Origin: Streptomyces griseofuscus
GTDB lineage: Bacteria; Actinomycetota; Actinomycetes; Streptomycetales; Streptomycetaceae
Direction: 5' to 3'
Length of the DNA: 64,000 nucleotides
Assembly (NCBI RefSeq): GCF_014673495.1
Contig: NZ_CP051007.1
Location: 124,001 to 188,000, forward strand
Shown here: one piece after another, positions 8,518 through 16,641 of the stretch
How positions within the stretch are numbered: the first letter of the stretch is position 1
Layout of the letters: every line of letters starts with the position of its first letter
Position numbers and translations under genes: made by a program
Notes under the pieces: generated by a model
Databases searched by the model: none
The model's input: the letters and a program-made list of their open reading frames with translations, nothing else
Told to the model about the DNA's origin: nothing

Positions 8518-9348
8518 TCAGCCGACCCGGTGCAGCCGCTCACGCTCGGCGACCGGCTGCGCGGCGACGGGCTCCGGGTGGGCCATCAGCATCGACTGCT
8601 GGAGCCGGCGCACCCCCGCGGACGGTTCGAGTCCCGTCTCCCGTACGAGAGTCGACCGCAGCCGGTGGTAGACGTCGAGCGCCTCGCTGCGGCGCCCCGA
8701 GCGGTGCAGCGCGAGCATGAACTGGGCGTGCAGGTTCTCGTGCGTGCGGTAGCGGCTGACCAGGACGCTCAGTTCGCCGAGCAGCTCCCGGTGCCGGCCG
8801 AGCCGCAGATCGGCTTCGATGCGCTGGTCGAGTGCGCACAGCCGGGTCTCCTCCAGCCGCCTGGCCTGCATCTCCAGCTGGGGTCCCGCTTGTACGTCGC
8901 ACAGCGCGGAGTCGGTCCACAGCGCGAGGGCCTCGCCCAGCTCTCGGGCCGCGCGCGGGAAGTCGGCGGCGTCCATGGCCCGGTAGCCGAGCCCGGCGAG
9001 CCGTTCGAACTCGCGGACATCGCTGGTGCCGCCGAAGGTGTGCAGCACATATCCGCCGGGGGCGGTGGCGAGCACGTCCTTCGGCGTACGCGGCGGGGCG
9101 TCCTGCGGGTCCTGCTCCAGCGCCTTCGCGATCATCTCGCGCAGCTGGAGTATGTAGGTCTGGAGGGTGGTCCGCGCGCTGCGCGGCGGCCGGTCGCCCC
9201 AGAGTTCGTCGATGAGCGAGGCGATCGGCACGACCTGGTCGGCGTGGAGCGCCAGCAGGGCCAGCACCTGCCGTGGCTTCGGCGCCCGCGGCGTCACCGA
9301 GACGTCGTTCTCCTTGACGGCCAACGTGCCCAGTACGTCGATGTCCAC
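8518..9348 (-). CDS. SARP-family pathway activator (second copy)
   Basis: A 276-residue SARP with winged helix (KPRQVLALLALHADQVVPI, ARTTLQTYILQLREMI) and BTAD domain ending with GRRSEALDVYHRLRSTLVRE. It is a clear paralogue of the SARP at 4.8-5.6 kb but diverged. GTG 9348 has GGGGGAAAAGGC upstream. A candidate ARE at 9418-9440 lies 70 nt in front of the start, so this SARP is the likely direct target of a butyrolactone receptor and the link between signal and biosynthesis. That order (receptor, ARE, SARP, structural genes) is known for several Streptomyces clusters; here it is inferred. Confidence 0.92.
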   Translation of the reverse strand: MDIDVLGTLAVKENDVSVTPRAPKPRQVLALLALHADQVVPIASLIDELWGDRPPRSARTTLQTYILQLREMIAKALEQDPQDAPPRTPKDVLATAPGGYVLHTFGGTSDVREFERLAGLGYRAMDAADFPRAARELGEALALWTDSALCDVQAGPQLEMQARRLEETRLCALDQRIEADLRLGRHRELLGELSVLVSRYRTHENLHAQFMLALHRSGRRSEALDVYHRLRSTLVRETGLEPSAGVRRLQQSMLMAHPEPVAAQPVAERERLHRVG

Positions 9349-9417
9349 GCCTTTTCCCCCTCTTGGTTCCGCATCCGGCTCGTCGAGTTAAAAGCAGGAC
9401 GCTCGCCCTGTCAATAT

Positions 9418-9440
9418 CAAACCGACCAAGCTGTTTTGTA
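9418..9440. promoter_or_regulatory. Candidate ARE in the SARP 2 promoter
   Basis: Positions 9418-9427 read CAAACCGACC, whose complement GGTCGGTTTG fits the published ArpA half-site (GGYCGGTWYGK). The second arm, AGCTGTTTTGT at 9429-9439, matches 8 of 11 positions in inverted orientation. It sits in a locally AT-rich patch 70 nt upstream of the SARP 2 start. Confidence 0.6.
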
Positions 9441-9611
9441 TGGACCGATGGATCTTGCTTCTCAAGGGAGGGAGCAGAGTGGGGCAGAAGCTCTGAAAAG
9501 CCGCACAACTCGACGACGACAAGGGGAGGTCGACGCACTGTCAGCCTCAACCCCGCAGGAAAACCAACTACTCGGTCTGTGTTCGACTCGTTCAAGCGTC
9601 TTTCAAGACGC

Positions 9612-12600
9612 TCACGACCGGCTCTGGTGCGGGCTTCCACGATCCCGCGCGCCGGGCCGCCGGGCCGCCTCCGCCAGCAGCCGCGCCAGATCGTCCACCG
9701 CCTGATCGCCACCGCCGCCGGTCAGGACGGCCGTCGCCGGGTGGCTCCCGTCCGCCGCGAGCAGACGGGCCGTCCGGCAGGCGGCGGCTCCCCCGCCCGA
9801 GAGGGCCACGAGGAGCAGCCGCTGTCCCGCGCCGGCCAGCGGGCGCAGCACCCCGCGCCAGGCTTGGGGCCCCTGCTGCTCCGGATGCAGCAGGATCACC
9901 GTCTCCGGCCCCCCGTACCGCGCGGCCAGCCGGGCGTACCAGGATCCGGGGACGCCCGGCGAGGGCAGCAGGCAGACGACGCCGGCCGTCCCCTGACGCA
10001 GGGTCACGAAGGCGGGCCGGGCGCCCGCCGTGACCGGCAGTTCCTCCAGCAGCACGGAGATGGGCGTGGTCCCGTCGGCCGCGCGGGGCAGTTCACGCAG
10101 CAGTTCGGCGCAGTCGGCCAGCAGCCCGGCGCCGCCGTCCGCGAGGCGGGCCCGGTCGTGGACCAGGGACAGCACCAGGCCGCCGGCCGCGTCGCGGTGG
10201 GCGGCGAGGGTGACCGGGAAGGCGTTCGCGGCACCCGTCGTCTCGGGGAAGCCGAGACGGATGCCCTGGGCGGCGAACAGGGGCTCGAACCGGTGCAGCG
10301 GGTCCATCCCGCTCTCGAAGACGAGCAGGCTCCCGGCGGTGCGCTCGGCCCCGGCGGCCCCGTCCGGCGCCGTGCCGGCCCAGCCGCGGATCTGACCGGC
10401 CGAGACCCACTCGTACGACGAGATGTCGATGGCCTGGTCGCGCAGCGCGGCCAGCAGCTCGGGCACGGTGGCCGCGGGGTCGACCTCGACCGAGACGGGC
10501 AGCGGATTGCGCAGGGCACCGGGCAGGCGCTCCACGCCCTCCAGCGGGATGCCCCGCCCGGAGACCGCGACGCTGAAGCGCACGGGCAGCGAGCCGTCCG
10601 TACCGGCGGCCCGGTACAGGAGGAGCGCCCAGGCGGCCTGGAGCGCTCCGCTCTCCGTGGCTCCCCACCGGGCGGCCCACGCGTCGAGGCGGGCGGCCTC
10701 GGCGGAGCCGAGCCGCACGCGCGCCCGCCCGGTCCCCGCCTCCCGGCCCGCGGCGGCGGGGACGGCACAGGCCGGCGACGTCGCCGCCGCCGTCGTGGGG
10801 CGGGGCGCGGACCGCAGCCAGAAGTCCCGCGCGGGAGCGAGGTCCCGTGCCTCGATCCAGCGGGCGTAGTCGCGTACGTCGGGACGCCGGTCGCCGCCCG
10901 GCAGCGCGCCGTCCGCGAGATAGGCGCGGCAGAACTCCGCCACGAGCAGGCGCACGCTCCAGGTGTCCAGCAGCGCCAGATGGTAGGTCAGCAGCACCCG
11001 TGTGGAGCGCGGGGCCGCACCGCCGTCCCCCGGACCGTCGAACAGCGTGATCCGCACCGGCCCCGGAGAGCGCGGATCGAGCCCGCGGAGCCGGTCGCGG
11101 GCGAGGTCGTCGGAGTGGTCCGCACCCCGGTACGGCAGCCGCGCCACCTGCGGCACGACCCGGTCGTGGATGGTGATCGCGGGGTCGGAGCCGTGGTCGA
11201 AGGCGGCCCGCAGGACAGCTTCCCGGTCGAAGACGGACTGCCAGGCGGCCGTGAACCGGGCGACGTCCAGCGGGCCGTGCCAGACCCAGCCGAGCTGTTC
11301 GATCTGCCGTCCGCTGCCGGGGTGCGCGTCGGCGTCGGCCAGGATCTCGCGCTGCAGCGGGCTGGCGGCGACGGTGGTGGTCGTGGCGGGCGCGGTGCCG
11401 GTGCTCCCGGCCAGCTCCCCGAGGACGCCGTGCAGGAGGTCCAGGAGCCGGGCGGCGGACTCCTCGGTGACGCCGTCGCGGGCGGCGGGCAGCCAGTCGA
11501 GCCCGACGCACAGCCGGCCGCCGCGAAGGCGCGCGCCGGCGTCCAGCGCGTACCCGGCGGCGGTGCCCGGCGGCCGTCCGGCCGCACGGACCCGCGTGTC
11601 CGGGGTGAAGCGCACCGGGACCGGTACGGGTTCGCGCAGGGCGAGCCGGAGCGCCGCGTCGGGGGCGTGTTCCCGGCACGCGCCGAACGCGCCGCGTCCC
11701 ACGGCGCCGAGGCTCGCGGCGACCCTGCCGACGAACTGGTGCGCGCTCTCGCCGCGGCCGCCCGCGAGCAGCACCGGCTCGGTCTCGGCGAGCACCCCCA
11801 CCGTCCGGGCGAGCGCCGGTCCGCCCTGGCGCCCGTCGACGCACACGTCGAAGGAGGCGCACTCGGTGCCCCGCCAGCGGATCAGGGCCAACCCCATGGC
11901 GCCGGTGAGCAGTTGGGCCGGGGTGAGGCCGAAGCGGCGCGGCAGGGCGCCGGTCAGCCGCCGGGTGGCCGCACGGCCCAGGACGAAGCCGGGATGGCGG
12001 CGCGGTCCAGTGTCCGGCAGCGGGGCGCGGGGGCGTAGTGCGCGGGTGGCGGCGCGCCCCTCGGCGACGGTGCGCCAGTGCTCGGTCTCGCGGGCGTCGG
12101 AGGCCACCGCGGGCTGCGCGGCGGCCCAGTCCGGGTACCGCACCTCCTCGGCCGGGAGTTCCTCCTCGGGCCGGGCCAGCGCGGCCCGCAGATCGGCCAT
12201 GAGGATGTCCAGCGATGCCTCGTCGGCGACGAGTTCGTGGGCGACCAGCACGAGCCTGCGCCGCTTGCGCAGCAGCAGGGCGCGCAGCGTGGCCCCGGTC
12301 GCCGGGTCCAGCAGCCGGGCCGCGTCGGCGACGGCCTCCCACTCGCGGGCGCGCGGGACGTCACGGCTGTCCGTGCGCCCGGCCGCGTATCCGAGCGGCA
12401 CCGTGCGCATGCCGCCGCCCGCCGTGGCCCCGATCCGGGCGCCGAGCAGCGGGTGCGCCCGGACCACGGCCCGCAGGGCGGCGTCCACGGCGGCCGGGTC
12501 GAGCGGCTCGGCGGTGTTCAGCGCGCGGAAGCGGTGGTGGTCCGGGGCGTCCCCGGCCCGCCGGACCAGGTCGAGCTGGGCCGGCGCGAGCGGGACGGCC

Positions 12601-12923
12601 GGCCGGTCGCGGGCGGTGAGCAGGTCCGCGACCAGCCCGGCCGGGAAGGCGTCGGGGCACTCGTACGAGTCGCCGGCGGGCGGCTCGATGTGCAGCAGGT
12701 GATGGTCGGGGCCGAGCCGTCGCAGGCTGTGCCGCCAGGGCCGGCCGCCGGGCAGACGCGTGGCGACGTGGTCAAGCACGGCCGCCACCCGGCCGGCCGC
12801 CAGCGGGCCCCGGATCTCCAGCGCGGGCGGGGCACCGGACGGCGTCCGCTCGGGACCGATGACCACGGTCATCGGCGCGTCGGGGCGGCGTTCGGCAATG
12901 GCACGGCCGTCGTACATCGGCAT
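9612..12923 (-). CDS. Tandem condensation-domain protein with thioesterase stub
   Basis: A 1103-residue protein with two NRPS condensation-type domains (about residues 105-500 and 515-950) and a C-terminal alpha/beta hydrolase-like piece of about 130 residues (VALSGGGAA). No adenylation or carrier domain is present. In domain 1 the HHxxxDG motif reads HELVADE (about 229-235); in domain 2 it reads HLALLDT (about 649-655). Both lack the second, catalytic His. The thioesterase stub keeps a Ser elbow but is too short to hold the full triad. It may act on acyl groups carried by the nearby ACPs, or be a non-catalytic scaffold. ATG 12923 has GAGGGG upstream. No close known arrangement comes to mind. 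Confidence 0.8.
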   Translation of the reverse strand: MPMYDGRAIAERRPDAPMTVVIGPERTPSGAPPALEIRGPLAAGRVAAVLDHVATRLPGGRPWRHSLRRLGPDHHLLHIEPPAGDSYECPDAFPAGLVADLLTARDRPAVPLAPAQLDLVRRAGDAPDHHRFRALNTAEPLDPAAVDAALRAVVRAHPLLGARIGATAGGGMRTVPLGYAAGRTDSRDVPRAREWEAVADAARLLDPATGATLRALLLRKRRRLVLVAHELVADEASLDILMADLRAALARPEEELPAEEVRYPDWAAAQPAVASDARETEHWRTVAEGRAATRALRPRAPLPDTGPRRHPGFVLGRAATRRLTGALPRRFGLTPAQLLTGAMGLALIRWRGTECASFDVCVDGRQGGPALARTVGVLAETEPVLLAGGRGESAHQFVGRVAASLGAVGRGAFGACREHAPDAALRLALREPVPVPVRFTPDTRVRAAGRPPGTAAGYALDAGARLRGGRLCVGLDWLPAARDGVTEESAARLLDLLHGVLGELAGSTGTAPATTTTVAASPLQREILADADAHPGSGRQIEQLGWVWHGPLDVARFTAAWQSVFDREAVLRAAFDHGSDPAITIHDRVVPQVARLPYRGADHSDDLARDRLRGLDPRSPGPVRITLFDGPGDGGAAPRSTRVLLTYHLALLDTWSVRLLVAEFCRAYLADGALPGGDRRPDVRDYARWIEARDLAPARDFWLRSAPRPTTAAATSPACAVPAAAGREAGTGRARVRLGSAEAARLDAWAARWGATESGALQAAWALLLYRAAGTDGSLPVRFSVAVSGRGIPLEGVERLPGALRNPLPVSVEVDPAATVPELLAALRDQAIDISSYEWVSAGQIRGWAGTAPDGAAGAERTAGSLLVFESGMDPLHRFEPLFAAQGIRLGFPETTGAANAFPVTLAAHRDAAGGLVLSLVHDRARLADGGAGLLADCAELLRELPRAADGTTPISVLLEELPVTAGARPAFVTLRQGTAGVVCLLPSPGVPGSWYARLAARYGGPETVILLHPEQQGPQAWRGVLRPLAGAGQRLLLVALSGGGAAACRTARLLAADGSHPATAVLTGGGGDQAVDDLARLLAEAARRPGARDRGSPHQSRS

Positions 12924-13095
12924 CCGGGGCGAGGCCCCTCCCCCTCCTCACGTGCACAACTCTGGCAGCGAAACGGATTCGCCCTGCTCAGCACGGTAGC
13001 GGCGGGTACGCGAGGCGCCGGATTCCTCCAGCGTTCCTGAAGCGCTCCGCATGCGACTCTCAGCCGGGCCTGCCTCGGCGGCACCGCACGGGGGG

Positions 13096-14130
13096 TCAGT
13101 AGGGGCCGGCGAATCCGGCCATGACGTTCCGTATCCGCGGCACGGCACCGCCGGCCACTCCCAGGACCTCCAGGCAGGCCCGGACCACGGTCTCCGCGCC
13201 GGGGTTGAACGCGTTCTCCAGGGGCCAGGACACGGGCGCGGGACAGTCCGGCGGTGTCACCCGGCGCACGGGCGCCTTCAGGGCGCCGGGCACGTTCTCC
13301 GCCACGACCGCGGCCACCTCGGCGGTGAAGCCGTAGCGCGCCCAGCTGGTGTCCGCCACGACGAGGTGCCCCGTCTTCGCGACGGACGCGCAGATCAGGG
13401 CGTCGTCCAGCGGCCGGATGCTGCGGACGTCCACGACCTCGGCGCTGATGCCCCGAGCCGCGAGGACGCCGGCGGCACGTTCGGCCTCGTGCACCATGAG
13501 GGACGCGGCGACGATCGTCACGTCGTCGCCCGCGCGGACGACCCGGCCCTTGCCGAACGGTACGGCGACGGGCTCGGACGGCACCTCGCCCCGGAGGTCG
13601 TACAGTCCGCGGTTCTCCAGCAGGACGACCGGTGTGTCGCCCTGGAGGGCGGTGACCAGCAGGCCCTTGGCGTCCGCCGGGCTGGCCGGGGTGGCGACGT
13701 GCAGGCCGGGGAAGTGCCCGAAGAGGGACTGCAGACTCTGCGAATGGGTGGCGCCCTGCCCCCAGCCGCGGCCGACGACACCACGGGAGACGACGGGCAC
13801 GCCCCGCTTGCCGCCGTACATGTAGCGCCACTTGGCGGCCAGGTTGATGAGGGCGTCCATGGCCAGGAACATGAAGTCGTCGCGCGTGTGGACGAGCAGC
13901 GGGCGCAGGCCGATGGTGGCCGCGCCGATCGCGATGCCGGCGAAGGCGTTCTCCCCGTTGGGGATGTCGATCACTCTGGCGCTGCCGAAGCGGGCGAATG
14001 CCTCGCCGGTGGTGCCGTACACCCCTTTGTAGTCGTCGACGCTCTGGCCGGCCAGGACGATGGCCGGGTCGGCCTCCATGCACTGGACCGTGGCCTCGCT
14101 GATGGCCTGGCTGTAGGTGAGGGACCTCAT
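13096..14130 (-). CDS. 2-oxoacid dehydrogenase E1 beta-type subunit
   Basis: A 344-residue transketolase-like beta subunit of a thiamine-diphosphate 2-oxoacid dehydrogenase. Features are SYSQAISEA at the N-terminus, the ENAFAGIAIGAA region that contacts the cofactor (Glu), and the C-terminal transketolase domain (VRSIRPLDDALICASVAKTG, HLVVADTSWARYG). With E1 alpha, 31 nt upstream, it would form an alpha2beta2 enzyme that decarboxylates a 2-oxoacid. No E2 or E3 gene lies in the window, so the acyl group may be passed to a carrier protein or to a housekeeping E2. ATG 14130 is preceded by AAGGAGGAAG. Confidence 0.88.
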   Translation of the reverse strand: MRSLTYSQAISEATVQCMEADPAIVLAGQSVDDYKGVYGTTGEAFARFGSARVIDIPNGENAFAGIAIGAATIGLRPLLVHTRDDFMFLAMDALINLAAKWRYMYGGKRGVPVVSRGVVGRGWGQGATHSQSLQSLFGHFPGLHVATPASPADAKGLLVTALQGDTPVVLLENRGLYDLRGEVPSEPVAVPFGKGRVVRAGDDVTIVAASLMVHEAERAAGVLAARGISAEVVDVRSIRPLDDALICASVAKTGHLVVADTSWARYGFTAEVAAVVAENVPGALKAPVRRVTPPDCPAPVSWPLENAFNPGAETVVRACLEVLGVAGGAVPRIRNVMAGFAGPY

Positions 14131-14161
14131 TGCTGCGCTTCCTCCTTCGGACCGGCGCCCG

Positions 14162-15142
14162 TCAGCCGGCGTGTGTGCCGCGGTCGCCGTAGGTGCCGAC
14201 GAGCAGGTCCTCGACACGGGGAAATGGGGCTGCCTCGGCCGCCGCGATCGCGGCGTGCGTCTCCGCGCGGAACTCCCGCTCCCAGGCGGTGATCCACTCG
14301 TCCACGTCCGGGTCGGCACCGCGCAGGGCGTCGGCGGCCCGGCGGATGGGACAGCGTTTCGTCCAGGACAGCACCTCGTCCGGGCGGCGGGCGCCGCACT
14401 CGTGGTCCCAGCCGGGGCCGACGTGCTCACGCCACCGGTAGGTGTCCAGTTCCAGGAAATAGGGGCCAGTGCCCGAACGGCAGTGCTCGACGGCCGTCAC
14501 CGCGGCGGCGTGGACCGCCGCGACGTCGTTGCCGTCGACGCGGGCCGCCGGGATGCCGTAGCCGCGGGCCCGCCCGCTGATGCTCGTGCCGGGGGGCTGG
14601 CGCGCGGCCAGTGGCGAGGAGAGCGAGTACTGGTTGTTCTCGCACACGTAGACCACCGGGAGCCGGTGCAGCGCGGCGAAGTTCAGCGATTCGTGGAAGA
14701 CGCCCTCCTCGGAGGCGCCGTCGCCGAAGAAGGTGACGGCCACCCTGGGCGCCTCCTGCCGGGCGAACGCCCAGGCCGCCCCGGTGGCCACGGAGATCAT
14801 CTCGCCGAGGATCGCGGAGGAGGCACCGAACCCGGCGGCCTCGTCGACGAGGTGCACCGAGCCGCCGCGGCCCGCGGCACAGCCGGTCTCCCGGCCGTAC
14901 AGCTCGGCCACCATGGCGCCAAGACCGCCCCCCTTGGCGAGGTAGTGGGCGTGGCAGCGGTGGCCGCTGTAGACGACGTCCTCGGTGCGCAGTGCGGCGC
15001 ACACCCCGACGGCCACGGCCTCCTGGCCGATGGACAGATGGACGGGGGTGCGCATCTGCTGTTCGTCGCGGTAGACGTCGGCGATCTCTTCCTCGATGCA
15101 CCGGATGCGGACCATGCTGCGCAGCAACTGCCTTGTTTCCAC
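14162..15142 (-). CDS. 2-oxoacid dehydrogenase E1 alpha-type subunit
   Basis: A 326-residue thiamine-diphosphate-dependent alpha subunit. The cofactor motif starts GDGASEEGVFHE and ends in VCENNQYS, about 27 residues later, as expected for GDG-X-NN. HLSIGQEAVAVGVCAAL and YSGHRCHAHYLAKGG match pyruvate/acetoin/branched-chain E1 alpha proteins. GTG 15142 has GAGGA upstream; ten nt separate it from the stop of the TetR gene, so TetR-E1alpha-E1beta form one leftward operon. A biosynthetic role, such as making an unusual starter unit, is inferred from its place among PKS genes. Confidence 0.9.
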   Translation of the reverse strand: METRQLLRSMVRIRCIEEEIADVYRDEQQMRTPVHLSIGQEAVAVGVCAALRTEDVVYSGHRCHAHYLAKGGGLGAMVAELYGRETGCAAGRGGSVHLVDEAAGFGASSAILGEMISVATGAAWAFARQEAPRVAVTFFGDGASEEGVFHESLNFAALHRLPVVYVCENNQYSLSSPLAARQPPGTSISGRARGYGIPAARVDGNDVAAVHAAAVTAVEHCRSGTGPYFLELDTYRWREHVGPGWDHECGARRPDEVLSWTKRCPIRRAADALRGADPDVDEWITAWEREFRAETHAAIAAAEAAPFPRVEDLLVGTYGDRGTHAG

Positions 15143-15152
15143 AGGGGGTTCC

Positions 15153-15839
15153 TCACTGTCGGGCTGGATCCTGCCGGGGCGCGGCCGCCGTCGGCCGCCT
15201 CGCGCCCGACCGGCCTCGGTGCGCCTGCTCGCGGGATCGGGGCCGGACCCGGATCCGGCCGGGCTCGGCGGCGATCGAGGCGAGGAGCAGTTCCCAGAAC
15301 GCGGCGATCCGCCGCTCCGCGAGCCACCGCGGATCGCCCACGGCGAGCACCCGGAGGCCCACGGCCACCGCCACGACCGCCTTCGCGGCGTCGCCCGGCG
15401 AGACACCGGGAGCCAACTGGCCCTCCGCCTTGGCCCGGTGCAGCGTCTGGTCGACCCACTCGTGCCAGACGTGCAGCATCCGGGCCTCGGGGCCGAGCGC
15501 GTGCTGCGAACCCAGCTCGAAACCGGCGCGTACGACGATGTCGTCCAGGAAGCTGCCCAGCAGTCCGTAGGTCGCGTCGACGACGGCCTGGAGCGCACCC
15601 GTCTCTGCGCCGTGCACGGGCTGGACGAGCCTGCGGACCGCGTCGGCGGCCTGGTCCTCCACCGCTCGGGCGAGCGCCTTCTTGTTCTCGAAGTGGAAGT
15701 GCAGCGCGCCGTTGCTGACACCGGCCCGTTTGCTGATCGCCGCGAGGGACGACGGCACGTACCCCTCTTCCGCGAACACCGCGGCGGCGGCCCGGAGCAA
15801 CGACGTTCTCGTGCGAACCGCACGTTCCTGCATGGCCAT
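15153..15839 (-). CDS. TetR regulator, gamma-butyrolactone receptor-like (2)
   Basis: A 228-residue receptor-like TetR protein. The start MAMQERAVRTRTSLLRAAAA and the helix-turn-helix with ISKRAGVSNGALHFHFENKK follow the ArpA/ScbR pattern. ATG 15839 has AGGAGA 8 nt upstream. It is the first gene of an operon with E1 alpha/beta. A near-perfect ARE lies about 415 nt upstream (16254-16275), which suggests auto- or cross-regulation. The C-terminal 25 residues are Arg/Pro-rich and may be a late extension. Confidence 0.87.
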   Translation of the reverse strand: MAMQERAVRTRTSLLRAAAAVFAEEGYVPSSLAAISKRAGVSNGALHFHFENKKALARAVEDQAADAVRRLVQPVHGAETGALQAVVDATYGLLGSFLDDIVVRAGFELGSQHALGPEARMLHVWHEWVDQTLHRAKAEGQLAPGVSPGDAAKAVVAVAVGLRVLAVGDPRWLAERRIAAFWELLLASIAAEPGRIRVRPRSREQAHRGRSGARRPTAAAPRQDPARQ

Positions 15840-15913
15840 TCGAGTTCTCCTGCGGCCGGCGAGCGACGACGACGTGGCTCGGGCGCTGTGGTGGTGCGTG
15901 CGGTGGGTGTGGG

Positions 15914-16192
15914 TCATCGGGGCGGATCGCCGTGCGTGCGGGACGGCAGGTCCGCGGGCTGCTCCGCCGCCCCGGCGCTCCGGCGCCGGAAGACGACGCC
16001 CGCGGCGCCCGTCGCGGCGGTCTCGCGTACGGGTGCGGTGCGCGCGCCGGTGGCCTCGCGGTACGCGTGCCGCGGCGGCCTGTCCGGCCGTCGTCCCCGC
16101 CGGTGACCGCTCCGTCCCGCGCGTCGGCGTCCGGGTTCCGCCCCCTGGGACCGGGCATCGGTGGACGTTCCGGACCACGCCCGCTCCACCAT
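15914..16192 (-). CDS. Doubtful small basic ORF
   Basis: An open frame of 92 codons starting at ATG 16192 with AAGGAACTGG upstream. The product is rich in Arg, Gly and Pro and matches nothing recognised. It is listed only because an ARE lies 60-80 nt upstream and the 480-bp space before the TetR gene is otherwise empty. It may equally be untranslated leader of the TetR-E1 operon. Confidence 0.25.
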   Translation of the reverse strand: MVERAWSGTSTDARSQGAEPGRRRAGRSGHRRGRRPDRPPRHAYREATGARTAPVRETAATGAAGVVFRRRSAGAAEQPADLPSRTHGDPPR

Positions 16193-16253
16193 CGACACGC
16201 CAGTTCCTTCCGTCCGTCCGTACCCGTGCGCGGACACCGACCTCGCGAGGCTA

Positions 16254-16275
16254 GCAAACCGTCCATGCGGTTTAA
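16254..16275. promoter_or_regulatory. Candidate ARE upstream of the TetR-E1 operon
   Basis: AAACCG at 16256-16261 and CGGTTT at 16268-16273 form perfect inverted arms around TCCATG. Flanks are A/T-rich for this region (GCTAGC left, AAAGTG right). This is the most symmetrical butyrolactone-receptor-type site in the window. Confidence 0.6.
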
Positions 16276-16321
16276 AGTGAGCACGCGGCACTGCCGCCCC
16301 GGATGTACGGGCCGTGCGGGT

Positions 16322-16537
16322 TCAGCGCCAGCTGTGGGGCGCCCGGTACACCCGGCGCGTGTCCCAGCCGGACCTGGGGGCGGCCCCTGGGCGCTCGGAC
16401 CGGCGCGCGGACCGGCGGCCGGCGAGGTCTGCCAGCCGGGACAGCAACGTCACGGTGACCGCGGCGAGTTCCTCACTGGTGGCCTGCCCCCGCTCCACCC
16501 GCAGCACCGCCCGCGGGTGCCCTGGACCATTGCCCAT
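16322..16537 (-). CDS. Acyl-CoA carboxylase epsilon subunit-like protein
   Basis: A 71-residue protein that matches the small epsilon subunit of actinobacterial acyl-CoA carboxylases: an N-terminal AVLRVERGQATSEELAAVTV strand-helix unit, a variable middle, and a C-terminal W-x-Y-x-P-x-SWR ending (VYRAPHSWR). Epsilon binds and stimulates the beta subunit that makes malonyl- or methylmalonyl-CoA. ATG 16537 has GAGGAGG upstream. No beta or alpha subunit gene is in view, so it is an orphan here; it may boost malonyl-CoA supply for the PKS by joining housekeeping subunits. Confidence 0.8.
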   Translation of the reverse strand: MGNGPGHPRAVLRVERGQATSEELAAVTVTLLSRLADLAGRRSARRSERPGAAPRSGWDTRRVYRAPHSWR

Positions 16538-16641
16538 GGTGGCCTCCTCACCTTTGCGACCACGCTGGTGCCGGAAGATCGAGAATGGCTCGGGCACCGC
16601 TCGACAAGAGGCGGCGCAAGGACACCATCAGAGGGAACGAC

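Noticed and set aside
9591-9612. TTCAAG repeats with 11-nt spacing that look like a SARP binding site
   Set aside because: They lie at the 3' end of the condensation-domain gene with no promoter need there, and the same bases form a small palindrome AGCGTCTT/AAGACGCT, so a chance or terminator origin is more likely.
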